DNA of 64,000 nucleotides, taken from IMG/VR virus record IMGVR_UViG_3300031463_000004, positions 1-64,000 of that record; one strand, 5' to 3'. A program made the position numbers and the translations under genes. Source of the DNA: a virus. The first letter of the stretch is position 1; the number at the start of each line of letters is the position of its first letter. Below are positions 7,943-15,333 of the stretch, one piece after another. Below the pieces are notes generated by a model. The model saw nothing but the letters and a program-made list of their open reading frames with translations. It was not told where the DNA came from and searched no databases.

Positions 7943-8121
7943 GGCTTCAGTCCCTGGTCGTCCCTGATAGTTTCTTCCTTGGATTGGAGAGGGGTCATGC
8001 GGAGGATACGTCGGAGCTTGGCGATCTCCTCTGTGCTTTTCTGTATTTCCCTTGCCGCAGATTCCAGTCTTTCTACCAGGATTTCATGCTCTGGGACGGC
8101 AACGGTTTGAGACCCTGACAT
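7939..8121 (-). CDS. Small coiled-coil protein
   Basis: Sixty residues from ATG 8121 with AGGAG seven bases upstream. The middle (EILVERLESAAREIQKSTEEIAKL) is a clear amphipathic heptad helix. The last codon overlaps the convergent deaminase gene by four bases. The ribosome site overlaps the stop of the upstream gene (8131), so the two are probably translated together. Function is unknown. Confidence 0.65.
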   Translation of the reverse strand: MSGSQTVAVPEHEILVERLESAAREIQKSTEEIAKLRRILRMTPLQSKEETIRDDQGLKP

Positions 8122-8130
8122 TGCACACTC

Positions 8131-8739
8131 CTACATCCTCTTTCCAACAGCACTCAGTGCAATATTTACAAACTCTTCTTTTAGTAGAGTTGGCCAACTG
8201 TAGATAGTCCCGTCTATTCTACTCTTATAGTAGATACATACCCGAGCTTTTCTCCCCCAGAGTACCTCGGATCTGATATACCCATACCGGAATACGTCGT
8301 ACCAAACTGTAGGTTCGAACATTACTATAGGGTAATCGTCTGGGAGATTCTTTACGTTGATGACATCAGAGTAGGACAAACCACGTATGACAGATGATAT
8401 GGAGTTACGTACTTCATCCCATATCCTATCTATCAATTCCAGGTCCACTCGAACCCTGATTTCAGGATAATCCGGGTGATACTCCGGGATAGTTGGAGAG
8501 TCGAAGCCATTCGGATATACTCTGATTCCGTGTGGGGTGAGGACACACCGATGTGGGTCCACTCCCGGACCAAAGTGCTTCTCCGGACTCCAATTCGGTG
8601 GCAATCTATAGAATTTGTTTGTTCTTTGTCTTGACGTTAAGAAGTGGAGAGATGCAGTACCGAGAATAGCGAGGAAAAGTGCAGAGAGCAAAGATACAAC
8701 CATAAAATTGATGGTGTTATCGTACACGACTTGGCTCAC
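8131..8739 (-). CDS. Single-pass membrane protein of unknown function
   Basis: About 202 residues from GTG 8739, with only a weak ribosome site (CGGAA). Residues about 12-32 form a hydrophobic segment (MVVSLLSALFLAILGTASL), so the protein is likely membrane-anchored with the larger C-terminal part on one side. The rest, with PPNWSPEKHFGPG and a long alpha/beta region, is not recognised. The start lies 23 bases inside the end of the upstream gene, which suggests translational coupling. Confidence 0.65.
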   Translation of the reverse strand: MSQVVYDNTINFMVVSLLSALFLAILGTASLHFLTSRQRTNKFYRLPPNWSPEKHFGPGVDPHRCVLTPHGIRVYPNGFDSPTIPEYHPDYPEIRVRVDLELIDRIWDEVRNSISSVIRGLSYSDVINVKNLPDDYPIVMFEPTVWYDVFRYGYIRSEVLWGRKARVCIYYKSRIDGTIYSWPTLLKEEFVNIALSAVGKRM

Positions 8740-10168
8740 GATTTCCGCGTATCCACTGTCGCTCAGTGTGAGTGGAAGCTTTCCTACTTGCCGTATTTAT
8801 TCTCTCCAGCACAGGACCCCATACCTTCTTCTTCTCATCAGGCACACCTTTGTCCTCATACCGTTCCAGGATTCTCCTCTTCAATAGTCCCGAATAGTAC
8901 TTGTCGGGCCCAATCTCACGTTCTTCTTTTCCAATCCCTCTTGGGGTTGTTGCCCGCACTCCAGTCCAAAGAATCTCTTGCGCTTCGGTTGGATGGAGAA
9001 GGCCTTCTGAGATCTTCTGAACTATCTCGCTGTTCTCCAAGATGTCTTTCCCAGTCACATCAACAGGATTCGTATTCAGATACCTTGCAAACTTTCTTAC
9101 GACGTATTCGAGAACTGTGTATTGTGCGGCACTCAGTGTCTCTATTCTTCTCCCATTGAACACAAGCGGACTGAGCAACCGTGCCAGCCATGTGTCTATT
9201 ACAACTGCATTCGGGTCGCCCAGAAGAGCTCGCGCAAAGTTCTTCGTCTTTGGCCCATTAAGCGCACCAAGGCCATCTCTAAATATCCTCTTAACTGCTG
9301 TTTCAACGGATGGGAGCCTATCCACGTATTCATCCCCAAGAAGATAGGACTCATAGGCTCTAATGAACTTATCAATATTCTCTGACATAGAGACCCTTGG
9401 GCTTGTTGCTGCAAGAAGTGCAACAACAATTTCCCTCTCCTTGTCGTCTGGGAAATACTGTCTTAGCTTTTCTGCAGTTCTACGGTACCATCCGTATCCT
9501 GGTGTACCCCTGGAAAAGACATCGAGTATTGTATCAAACAAGTCTCGAACAGACCCATTATTTATCATCCTAGTGAATTTTCTCAACTTCTTGTCCCGGA
9601 GTAATTGATGTATAGATGTGTAGACCTGCCTGAGAATGGTATCCACTGAACCTTCAAATTCTGGAGCTATATCCCGGATGATGTCTAACGCTTTATCACG
9701 GACGCTGTCCCGCCATTCCTGGAACCCATTGAACTCACGTGTAGACTGAATATAGTCATCAAGTAATTCAGCCTTCAGCGTACCAATCAGATCTACTGGG
9801 TATTGTCTTGCCCGCAGTAGAATGGAACGTCTAGTAGGGGCCTCGCCGACGAACCTCCGCTTTCCCTCATTCGGTCTTGTGTGGGAGTCTCGGCAAAAGC
9901 CCCTATTCTGGGTCCGTGAACGGATGTAATCTTCCGTCACGGAGATAATGTCGTCGTAATCGTAAATGCTAATAGGACCATTATGGTCAAGAAGGGATGC
10001 CGCAAGGACGTGGAGAGCGACATCACCTGTACTCCCCTCCACTCTCGATAACGTCTCCCTGGCGTACTCCAGCACTCTAATGAGCGCCGGTGCGTCTATT
10101 GTACATGCAATAGATGCTACCGCCCTGTGGCGGCTATCCGAACTCTTGCGCTGAAGTTTAATGGCCAT
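8717..10168 (-). CDS. HhH / DNA-glycosylase-like phage protein
   Basis: The ATG at 10168 (MAIKLQRK) is used because GGAGG lies six bases upstream; the ORF itself is open to 10231. The product is about 483 residues. The central region holds GTPGYGWYRRTAEKL, LLAATSPRVSMSENI, and GPKTKNFARALLGD followed by VVIDTWLARLL. This layout (Y-R helix, AATSP, G-x-K-x-x-F-A-x-x-L-G-D, then V-I-D-T-W) is the hallmark of a phage family with a helix-hairpin-helix glycosylase-like fold, which I recall as DUF7178. Related proteins are linked to modified-base metabolism in some phages, but no catalytic role can be claimed here. The N-terminal 200 residues are unassigned. Confidence 0.6.
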   Translation of the reverse strand: MAIKLQRKSSDSRHRAVASIACTIDAPALIRVLEYARETLSRVEGSTGDVALHVLAASLLDHNGPISIYDYDDIISVTEDYIRSRTQNRGFCRDSHTRPNEGKRRFVGEAPTRRSILLRARQYPVDLIGTLKAELLDDYIQSTREFNGFQEWRDSVRDKALDIIRDIAPEFEGSVDTILRQVYTSIHQLLRDKKLRKFTRMINNGSVRDLFDTILDVFSRGTPGYGWYRRTAEKLRQYFPDDKEREIVVALLAATSPRVSMSENIDKFIRAYESYLLGDEYVDRLPSVETAVKRIFRDGLGALNGPKTKNFARALLGDPNAVVIDTWLARLLSPLVFNGRRIETLSAAQYTVLEYVVRKFARYLNTNPVDVTGKDILENSEIVQKISEGLLHPTEAQEILWTGVRATTPRGIGKEEREIGPDKYYSGLLKRRILERYEDKGVPDEKKKVWGPVLERINTASRKASTHTERQWIRGNREPSRVR

Positions 10169-10293
10169 TGAATGCCTCCAACAGAGAATGAGTTTACCTA
10201 TACCAGGATGCGAAGAGTAAAGAAATACCAACGAGAAATCCGTATCTCATAATGACCCTTGGATCTTATTGTGTGGTACAGGAGAAAGAATCA

Positions 10294-10317
10294 GGAGAAC
10301 CGCTATCAAGGTTCTCC
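10294..10317. terminator. Inverted repeat, terminator-like
   Basis: Perfect 8-bp arms GGAGAACC (10294-10301) and GGTTCTCC (10310-10317) with an 8-base loop. There is no clear T-run, so this could also be a protein-binding or recombination site. Confidence 0.4.
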
Positions 10318-10411
10318 ATATTACTAGCAGGGATTGATATGTGGAACAGCGCTCACTATATTATGCGCAAGGATTGATATCGCGGACGTCTCCAGACGGT
10401 ACGTATTGCGT

Positions 10412-10435
10412 ATCCTTTTGGGCGCCCAAAAGGAT
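10412..10435. repeat. Perfect 24-bp palindrome
   Basis: The left half ATCCTTTTGGGC is followed immediately by its exact reverse complement. A gap-free palindrome of this length is unusual. It could be an operator, a resolution site or a fold-back hairpin. Confidence 0.8.
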
Positions 10436-10685
10436 CGAGTGGGAGACCCGTCACTCCATCTGCTCCCAGTTAAAATTGGCCCTTTTATGGAGGTTTCAGG
10501 AATATATGGACTGGAATAATAGCCTCTAGGACCGGCTTGAGGATAACCTCCTGCTTCTGCAGCTCCCTGCCACGTTGGTTCTTTCCTCCCAGGTCATGCC
10601 CATCTCCTTGAACACCATGCGAAACACTCCTTTGTGTCCAAAGAAAGTGAGGGCAGTTCACAACCCCGTATCCCGTTACAAACGA

Positions 10686-10747
10686 GCTCATATAAGCGCT
10701 TGTATGATATGAGCGCGCATGTATTTTATGCGCAGCGCACATAAAAT
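10686..10747. repeat. Nested palindrome cluster downstream of the methyltransferase
   Basis: GCTCATAT (10686-10693) pairs with ATATGAGC (10707-10714) around the palindrome AAGCGCTT. GCGCAT (10715-10720) pairs with ATGCGC (10728-10733). ATTTTATG (10723-10730) pairs with CATAAAAT (10740-10747), with an inner TGCGC/GCGCA stem. On the minus strand this begins 18 bases after the methyltransferase stop, so it may end the operon's transcript. Confidence 0.6.
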
Positions 10748-10764
10748 GCGCCTTTCCCTAATTT

Positions 10765-12297
10765 TTACACGCCCATTAATGTTGCTTGTTTCGGCTCTGC
10801 ATACTTTGCCAGACCTTCTGCACGTACAAGATGATCAGGCAATGAAAGCCGTTCCAATGCCCGAGGTTCAACCTTTATCGCTCCGCTGCCGTAGGACTTG
10901 CCAACCTTCCGCAAGTTGGCAATGGTTTCAGGGTGTGAGAGCACTTTCCAAAGGTGCTCAATGAAATCTGCATTCGCAAACTTTGGATAAACGCATAGGA
11001 GGCATGTAAGAGGCACCACGCCTGCATAATTTCTAATGAAGCGTAAGTTTCTTCGCCCAAGGTACGCAAACATAATCGGGGGAATCTTTCGAGTCTCCAT
11101 TCGATACCACGGTTTGCGTTTCTGAATGAGCGATTTCTTGTCAATGCCTCGGTTCTCTCCTTCTATCAAATACGCCTGAACCGTAGGTGGGAGGTCATCG
11201 AAAGACAATCCGTTTACGCATAGTAGGCGAGTCGGTCTGGAAGAAGCTTCGAGCCGTTCGATATCTTCATTCGTGAATTGTTCTCCCTGAATATCTCGCG
11301 TTCGGCCCACTGCCTTGACGAGAAATGAATCTGGTATGCCCAATTCCTTTGCCCGTCTTAACGTCATGAAGAAAAACTCATTATCTCCGGTCACGATGCC
11401 GCGCATGACCGATGCAAAGTCGCCAAGGGTGTAGCGGTCTGGTCTGGCTTGCGAAGGCGGACGAGAGAGTCCAGTCGCTAGGGCTTCTTCGACAGTCCTA
11501 CGGTGGACTTCTATCGTCTCATATTTTGACTGCCTAATGCCTGAAAGCAGAGACACCAGTTCTTCTGAGTTCTCCCGCAAACACTTCACCCAATAGAAGT
11601 CCTTCTCTGGGTATTCGTTCCTGATGCAGAGTACCAATACGTTGGTGTCTATACCAGGAAAGGGCGTTGCATCGGGGCAGAATGTAATTACGACATCTAT
11701 CCGGTACTGGGAGGCAATCCACTGCCACAGTTTCTGCGCAAAGACGCCCTCACAGATATCGGAAGACACAATATAACAGAGTCGTCCTCCTGGTGACAGT
11801 GTTTGGAGCGCACGGATGAGGAAATAGACATGCAGCCCTGCGCGTCCATCGATATTTTTCCCGGTAGCCTTTCGAGCAAAGTCGCGCAGGGATGCCTTCT
11901 GCGACGTTGAAAGACGGTGATGTCGGATGTATGGGGGATTCGCAACGATTGCCGGGAACTTCTCGGATGGAGGGTCAAGAACGAAGTCCCGTATCTCCAC
12001 ATTGTGCAGGTCGGAGTCGGTCAGACCTGATTGGTGAGCTTGCGCAAAGATGGTCGGATCAATATCACGCCCGAAAAGGGTCAAATCAAACTCATGCAAT
12101 TTGGAATAGCGTTTTGCGGCGCGAAAAAACACGCCTTCACCCAGGGCAGGGTCGAGCATTTTTTTCGGGTGTTCACGTAAAGCATAGGCGACCATGAACT
12201 CCGCCACCCAGTCTGGTGTCCAGAACTGCCCTTTATTTCGGAGCGTTTCTCGCTCGCAACCTGACGCCGATAGCGCTTGATATCGTGCTCGCTTCAT
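10765..12297 (-). CDS. N6-adenine DNA methyltransferase (Eco57I/TaqI-like)
   Basis: 510 residues. Motif X is KGQFWTP (about residue 22), the SAM-binding motif I is LDPALGEGVF (about 48), and the catalytic motif IV is NPPY (120-123). A gamma-like arrangement follows, with SPGGRLCYIVSSD and FPGIDTNVLVL. The second half (LGDFASVMRGIVTGDNEFFF onward) looks like a TaqI/Eco57I-type target-recognition domain, so the enzyme probably methylates adenine in a specific site. No nuclease motif is seen in it. The ATG overlaps the stop of the 56-residue ORF (ATGA), so it is the last cistron of the operon. Base composition is GC-richer than neighbouring phage genes. Without a partner nuclease it may be the self-marking arm of a defence or anti-restriction system (inference). 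Confidence 0.85.
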   Translation of the reverse strand: MKRARYQALSASGCERETLRNKGQFWTPDWVAEFMVAYALREHPKKMLDPALGEGVFFRAAKRYSKLHEFDLTLFGRDIDPTIFAQAHQSGLTDSDLHNVEIRDFVLDPPSEKFPAIVANPPYIRHHRLSTSQKASLRDFARKATGKNIDGRAGLHVYFLIRALQTLSPGGRLCYIVSSDICEGVFAQKLWQWIASQYRIDVVITFCPDATPFPGIDTNVLVLCIRNEYPEKDFYWVKCLRENSEELVSLLSGIRQSKYETIEVHRRTVEEALATGLSRPPSQARPDRYTLGDFASVMRGIVTGDNEFFFMTLRRAKELGIPDSFLVKAVGRTRDIQGEQFTNEDIERLEASSRPTRLLCVNGLSFDDLPPTVQAYLIEGENRGIDKKSLIQKRKPWYRMETRKIPPIMFAYLGRRNLRFIRNYAGVVPLTCLLCVYPKFANADFIEHLWKVLSHPETIANLRKVGKSYGSGAIKVEPRALERLSLPDHLVRAEGLAKYAEPKQATLMGV

Positions 12298-12464
12298 AGG
12301 GCCTGCTTGATAGAATCCAGAATGGTCAAAACCTGCTCCGCCAAAGGCATCGAAGCGGCGTCAGTGGAAACGCCGGTTTGCTGCCCCAGCAGAATTTCCA
12401 TGTAGTCGTATCCCATACTTCGTTCTGGAAAGACGAACAGATCCGCGGCGAGTGCGTCACTCAT
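12294..12464 (-). CDS. 56-residue ORF between ATPase 2 and the methyltransferase
   Basis: Starts at ATG 12464 inside the last codons of ATPase 2 (ATGAGTGA overlap) and ends with a TGA that overlaps the ATG of the methyltransferase. The peptide begins MSDALAADLFVFPERSMGYD and ends in an amphipathic helix (LAEQVLTILDSIKQAL). Overlap on both sides strongly supports real, coupled translation. No family is recognised. It could be an adaptor, inhibitor or antitoxin-like subunit; that is a guess from context. Confidence 0.7.
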   Translation of the reverse strand: MSDALAADLFVFPERSMGYDYMEILLGQQTGVSTDAASMPLAEQVLTILDSIKQAL

Positions 12465-13692
12465 CGAGCATCCCTCTCAGCAGCAGGCTCTCGAAGAGGC
12501 TGTCCTCCGTTGCGGTCGTGAGTGCAGCAGCAATCTCGTGATCCTTGAACAGATGGCCTGTGATGGGGAAGGGCTCAACGACTGTCGCCTGCCCGTCGCG
12601 CCGCACGTTGAACAGTCCGACGCCGTCTGGCCGCGAGCACGCACCTTTCAGCACGGCATCGCAGAACAGGGGCGAGTGCGTGGTGACGATGACCTGGCGC
12701 CCTTGCTCCAAAGCCAGGGAGAGCAGGAGTTGCGCGATTAACTCGATCCGGCGGGGATGGATACCGTTCTCTGGTTCTTCGAATGCGAGCAATGATCCGC
12801 CCCACGGGTTCACTACGATTGCACACAATGCCAAGACGCGCAGCGTCCCATCCGACACGATACGAGATGAGTATTCAACGCCAGACTGCCGGACGAGAAT
12901 GTCGAGCGTGCCACGCCGCTCGTCAAGGTCCACGGTGAGATCTTCGACGCTGGGCACGAGCGACTGGAGCGTCCGCACAATCGCCTGGAAATGTTTCGGG
13001 TACTCGGCACGAAGCCGATATAGGAACGGCGCGATATCACCTCCACGCACACCGATGTCATCCACGCCAGATGGCGGTCTCGCCTCACGCATGGTGATGT
13101 GTGGGTCGAGGTAATAGGTATGCCACCCCGACAACTCCAGCCGTGTATATTCAATAGACCGGTACATAGGCATTCCAAGCCGTTGGTCTGATAGGATCGC
13201 ATGGTTCTGCCGGAGAGGTTCATTCCGAGGCTTTCCTGCCTCTCTCTTCCGCCGAACTCGCAGGTTACCCTCGACTTGTTCGATAGCGGCAAGACCATTC
13301 GGGTTTCCATCTCGTCCTAAGTCGGTAAGGTATTCATCAGCCACGGAGAGCACACCGGAGGCCGGGGCGATCTCAACGGCGATACGATAGCGATAGGCAT
13401 CTTTCTTCTGCGTGAGGTCTGCTTCTAGGGAGAACTTCGCGGCCGACGACGAGAGCAACTCACCCTGCCCGGAGGATGGAAAGGAGAACGCCTCGACAGG
13501 GTAACCCCGGATTGGCTCACGGAGGGCGTCCCTAAGCGTGCGCTGGGTGCCGATGCGGGAGAGTGCCTGTATCGCATCGAGAAGGTTGCTCTTTCCGGCA
13601 GCGTTTGGACCGAAGAGCACCGCCATTCTCGGAAACTTCACCTCCACATCCTTCAAGGACTTGAAGCCGCATACTGTGAGACTCTTGAGCAT
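12457..13692 (-). CDS. ABC/OLD-like AAA ATPase (ATPase 2 of the operon)
   Basis: 411 residues from ATG 13692, with TAGGAG just upstream. An AAA_21-type ATPase: Walker A GPNAAGKSN (about 28-36), an ABC-like signature region VSDGTLRVLAL, Walker B LLAFEEPENGIHP (about 300-312) and the switch motif VIVTTHSP (about 330). No TOPRIM, HNH or other nuclease domain follows. Such RecF/SMC-like ATPases are frequent in phage-defence modules, where they sense DNA and drive an effector. It is paralogous in layout to ATPase 1 immediately upstream. Its end overlaps the 56-residue ORF. Confidence 0.85.
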   Translation of the reverse strand: MLKSLTVCGFKSLKDVEVKFPRMAVLFGPNAAGKSNLLDAIQALSRIGTQRTLRDALREPIRGYPVEAFSFPSSGQGELLSSSAAKFSLEADLTQKKDAYRYRIAVEIAPASGVLSVADEYLTDLGRDGNPNGLAAIEQVEGNLRVRRKREAGKPRNEPLRQNHAILSDQRLGMPMYRSIEYTRLELSGWHTYYLDPHITMREARPPSGVDDIGVRGGDIAPFLYRLRAEYPKHFQAIVRTLQSLVPSVEDLTVDLDERRGTLDILVRQSGVEYSSRIVSDGTLRVLALCAIVVNPWGGSLLAFEEPENGIHPRRIELIAQLLLSLALEQGRQVIVTTHSPLFCDAVLKGACSRPDGVGLFNVRRDGQATVVEPFPITGHLFKDHEIAAALTTATEDSLFESLLLRGMLDE

Positions 13693-13759
13693 GACCGTCT
13701 CCTACCTTGGCACCGCCAGGAGCATCGGATCGAGAAGTCGCTTCTCCTCGCTGTCCTTG

Positions 13760-14899
13760 TCAATCGTCTCCGACCAGAGCGAGTTGCGAGACTTGTTCAG
13801 GTTTAGTTTTCTGGAACACTGATTCTACCATCGAGAGTCCACTATCGAGTAGGCGGCGAGTATCCTGGTAGGAGGACGCCAGTTTCGCATCGGTACCCGC
13901 AACTCCTGGAACAAGCAGCAGAACTTCGTCGAGCCCTATACCCTCGTCCAGGAGCAGACTGGGAGAATGCGTGCTGAGGAAGATCTGGCGACCAGTTCGG
14001 CGTTGCAAGCGCTCCAGCATTTGTGGCAGAACGCACACGACCTCGGGGTGCAGGGAGAGCTCAGGCTCTTCTAGCAAGAGAAGTCCCTCCCCTTCTATGA
14101 CGGCCCAGAGAAGCCCAATCAGCCGTAGCGTACCATCGGAGAACTGCTCCTCAGTTTGCCGTGCGTCTTGCTGGCACCAGTGCTTGTACTTACCCCACAA
14201 GTGCGGGGTTCCACATACATCACGACATAGCCCGATTTCTTGCATCTGGGGCACGGCGACCTGGAGAGCCACTTGGATACGCCTCAATCTCGCCTTGAGC
14301 GTTTTCTCAGGGGTCTTGGCGATCTGCTCTAGAAAGTCACCACCAAACGGGTCATTGGCCCGACCGACTGAGCGAGCGGGATCCCGCACGAGCTGGGGCA
14401 CAATGTGCAGATATCGGGTTGAGGCAAAGAAGGTTACGATGTCGCGGAAGTCGCGATTGACATTTACCTGTTCGAGAAACGTTTGTGTCAAGCGGGCAGG
14501 ATCAGCATTGTCATGCTCATCAGGCCGGCAGAAAAGCACCTCGCCCTGCCGCAAGACACGCTCTTTCTTCAGCAGCGGACGGCACTGCGGGTCCTGATTA
14601 AATGCCACCTCATAGACCCATATCCTTCCATCGTTCGCTTCCTGAAGTTCGACAAGAAGCTCGATGTCTGGATGACGTCTAGCGGAGAGACAGCGAATGG
14701 CACGCACGCCGCCGCGACGAGTCACAGCCTCTTGGAAACCGCCTCCAGAAGAGGAGAGATCGCGCAAGAAACGAAACGCATCCAAGAAGTTCGACTTTCC
14801 CGAGGCGTTCGGCCCAACGATGAACATTCGGTCTGGAATCTCGACCTCCACGTTCTGAAAATTTTTCCAGTTTCTGAGTACGAGTTTACGAAATCTCAT
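13760..14899 (-). CDS. ABC/OLD-like AAA ATPase (ATPase 1 of the operon), possible C-terminal frameshift
   Basis: 379 residues as read. Walker A GPNASGKSN (29-37), signature-like FSDGTLRLIGLL, Walker B LLLLEEPELSLHP (about 273-285) and IFLSTHSP (about 303). ATG 14899 follows a GGAG and is directly preceded by the TGA of a 31-residue ORF. Near the end, after FQK, reading past the AAAA run at 13807-13810 by one base gives a longer, highly charged tail (LNLNKSRNSLWSETIDKD ... LLAVPR) that stops at 13702, right at the ribosome site of ATPase 2. The annotated end at 13760 may therefore reflect an indel, a programmed shift, or a real shorter protein. Residues needed for ATP binding are intact either way. 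Confidence 0.8.
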   Translation of the reverse strand: MRFRKLVLRNWKNFQNVEVEIPDRMFIVGPNASGKSNFLDAFRFLRDLSSSGGGFQEAVTRRGGVRAIRCLSARRHPDIELLVELQEANDGRIWVYEVAFNQDPQCRPLLKKERVLRQGEVLFCRPDEHDNADPARLTQTFLEQVNVNRDFRDIVTFFASTRYLHIVPQLVRDPARSVGRANDPFGGDFLEQIAKTPEKTLKARLRRIQVALQVAVPQMQEIGLCRDVCGTPHLWGKYKHWCQQDARQTEEQFSDGTLRLIGLLWAVIEGEGLLLLEEPELSLHPEVVCVLPQMLERLQRRTGRQIFLSTHSPSLLLDEGIGLDEVLLLVPGVAGTDAKLASSYQDTRRLLDSGLSMVESVFQKTKPEQVSQLALVGDD

Positions 14900-14995
14900 T
14901 CAGAATCTCCATACAGCAGCGGTTCCTCCAGAACCTGAATCGGCTGCGCCCGAACATCCACCAGTAGAGCACTCGTACTCCATGACCACCCGCAT
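14900..14995 (-). CDS. 31-residue Cys/Gly/Ser-rich ORF heading the operon
   Basis: ATG 14995 with a purine-rich site (AGGAGACTGAGG) upstream. The peptide starts MRVVMEYECSTGGCSG and continues Gly/Ser/Ala-rich. The TGA directly abuts the ATG of ATPase 1 (TGAATG), an arrangement that favours coupled translation. Coding is not proven; it may be a leader peptide controlling the operon or a small component. There is no recognisable family. Confidence 0.4.
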   Translation of the reverse strand: MRVVMEYECSTGGCSGAADSGSGGTAAVWRF

Positions 14996-15040
14996 TGACG
15001 TGGCCTCAGTCTCCTGATTGGGCTTAGGCTGCTGGACCTC

Positions 15041-15055
15041 GGGCGTTTCTCGCCC
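15041..15055. promoter_or_regulatory. Small stem-loop upstream of the GC-rich operon
   Basis: GGGCG (15041-15045) and CGCCC (15051-15055) enclose a 5-base loop. It lies between the stop of the zinc-ribbon gene and the 31-residue ORF, on the minus-strand path of transcription. There is no T-run. The right boundary of the GC-richer segment is about here. Confidence 0.35.
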
Positions 15056-15065
15056 TAGATGGATA

Positions 15066-15302
15066 CTACTTGGAGCTAAGACACTTACGATGATAACTGT
15101 TAGCGATGAGGGGCCCAGCGTCTACACCACGTCCGCATATTCTACATCTTCCTGGCATAGCATGAGACACGCTGGAACTACCACACATTGAACAGTATCC
15201 GTGAATATCTAGCCACACGAACTGCCTACAGTCTTCGCACCAATACTGCACTCTAGTATTGAGCTTGGGTGGGATATAGGTGGAAGAATCCGGTCTTTGC
15301 AT
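15066..15302 (-). CDS. Small double zinc-binding protein
   Basis: Started at ATG 15302, which has GGAGG five bases upstream; the ORF is open to GTG 15314. About 78 residues with the pairs C-E-D-C and C-S-M-C (a zinc ribbon), then C-R-I-C with H-R-K-C (a second zinc site). Probably a DNA-, RNA- or protein-binding zinc module. It is the first phage-like gene on the right side of the GC-rich operon. Confidence 0.7.
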   Translation of the reverse strand: MQRPDSSTYIPPKLNTRVQYWCEDCRQFVWLDIHGYCSMCGSSSVSHAMPGRCRICGRGVDAGPLIANSYHRKCLSSK

Positions 15303-15333
15303 ACCAGCCTCCACCTATGACTAACACACCACG

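Larger units (their letters stand above)
10169..10764. other. Gene-poor, palindrome-rich stretch
   Basis: No convincing gene is seen in about 600 bases. A minus-strand ORF at 10485-10742 has no credible ribosome site or domain. The stretch does contain several strong inverted repeats (listed separately) and two copies of GGATTGATAT about 40 bp apart (near 10331 and 10371). It lies exactly between the phage gene 8717-10168 and the GC-richer operon, so it may contain an insertion boundary. Confidence 0.6.

Noticed and set aside
8644-9159. Plus-strand ORF opposite the HhH gene
   Set aside because: Low-quality translation (Ser/Leu/Cys-rich) fully covered by a recognised minus-strand gene.
10485-10742. 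Minus-strand ORF of 85 codons in the palindrome-rich stretch
   Set aside because: It has no ribosome site, odd composition and no domain. The other frames are equally protein-like, so it is not called a gene; a decayed transposase remnant was considered but nothing supports it.
12545-13114. Plus-strand ORF of 189 codons opposite ATPase 2
   Set aside because: Antisense shadow with Arg/Ser-rich composition; the opposite strand encodes a complete ATPase.
13971-14597. Plus-strand ORF of 208 codons opposite ATPase 1
   Set aside because: Arg/Ser/Cys-rich translation typical of the antisense of a GC-rich gene, with no ribosome site. The minus-strand frame has all ATPase motifs.
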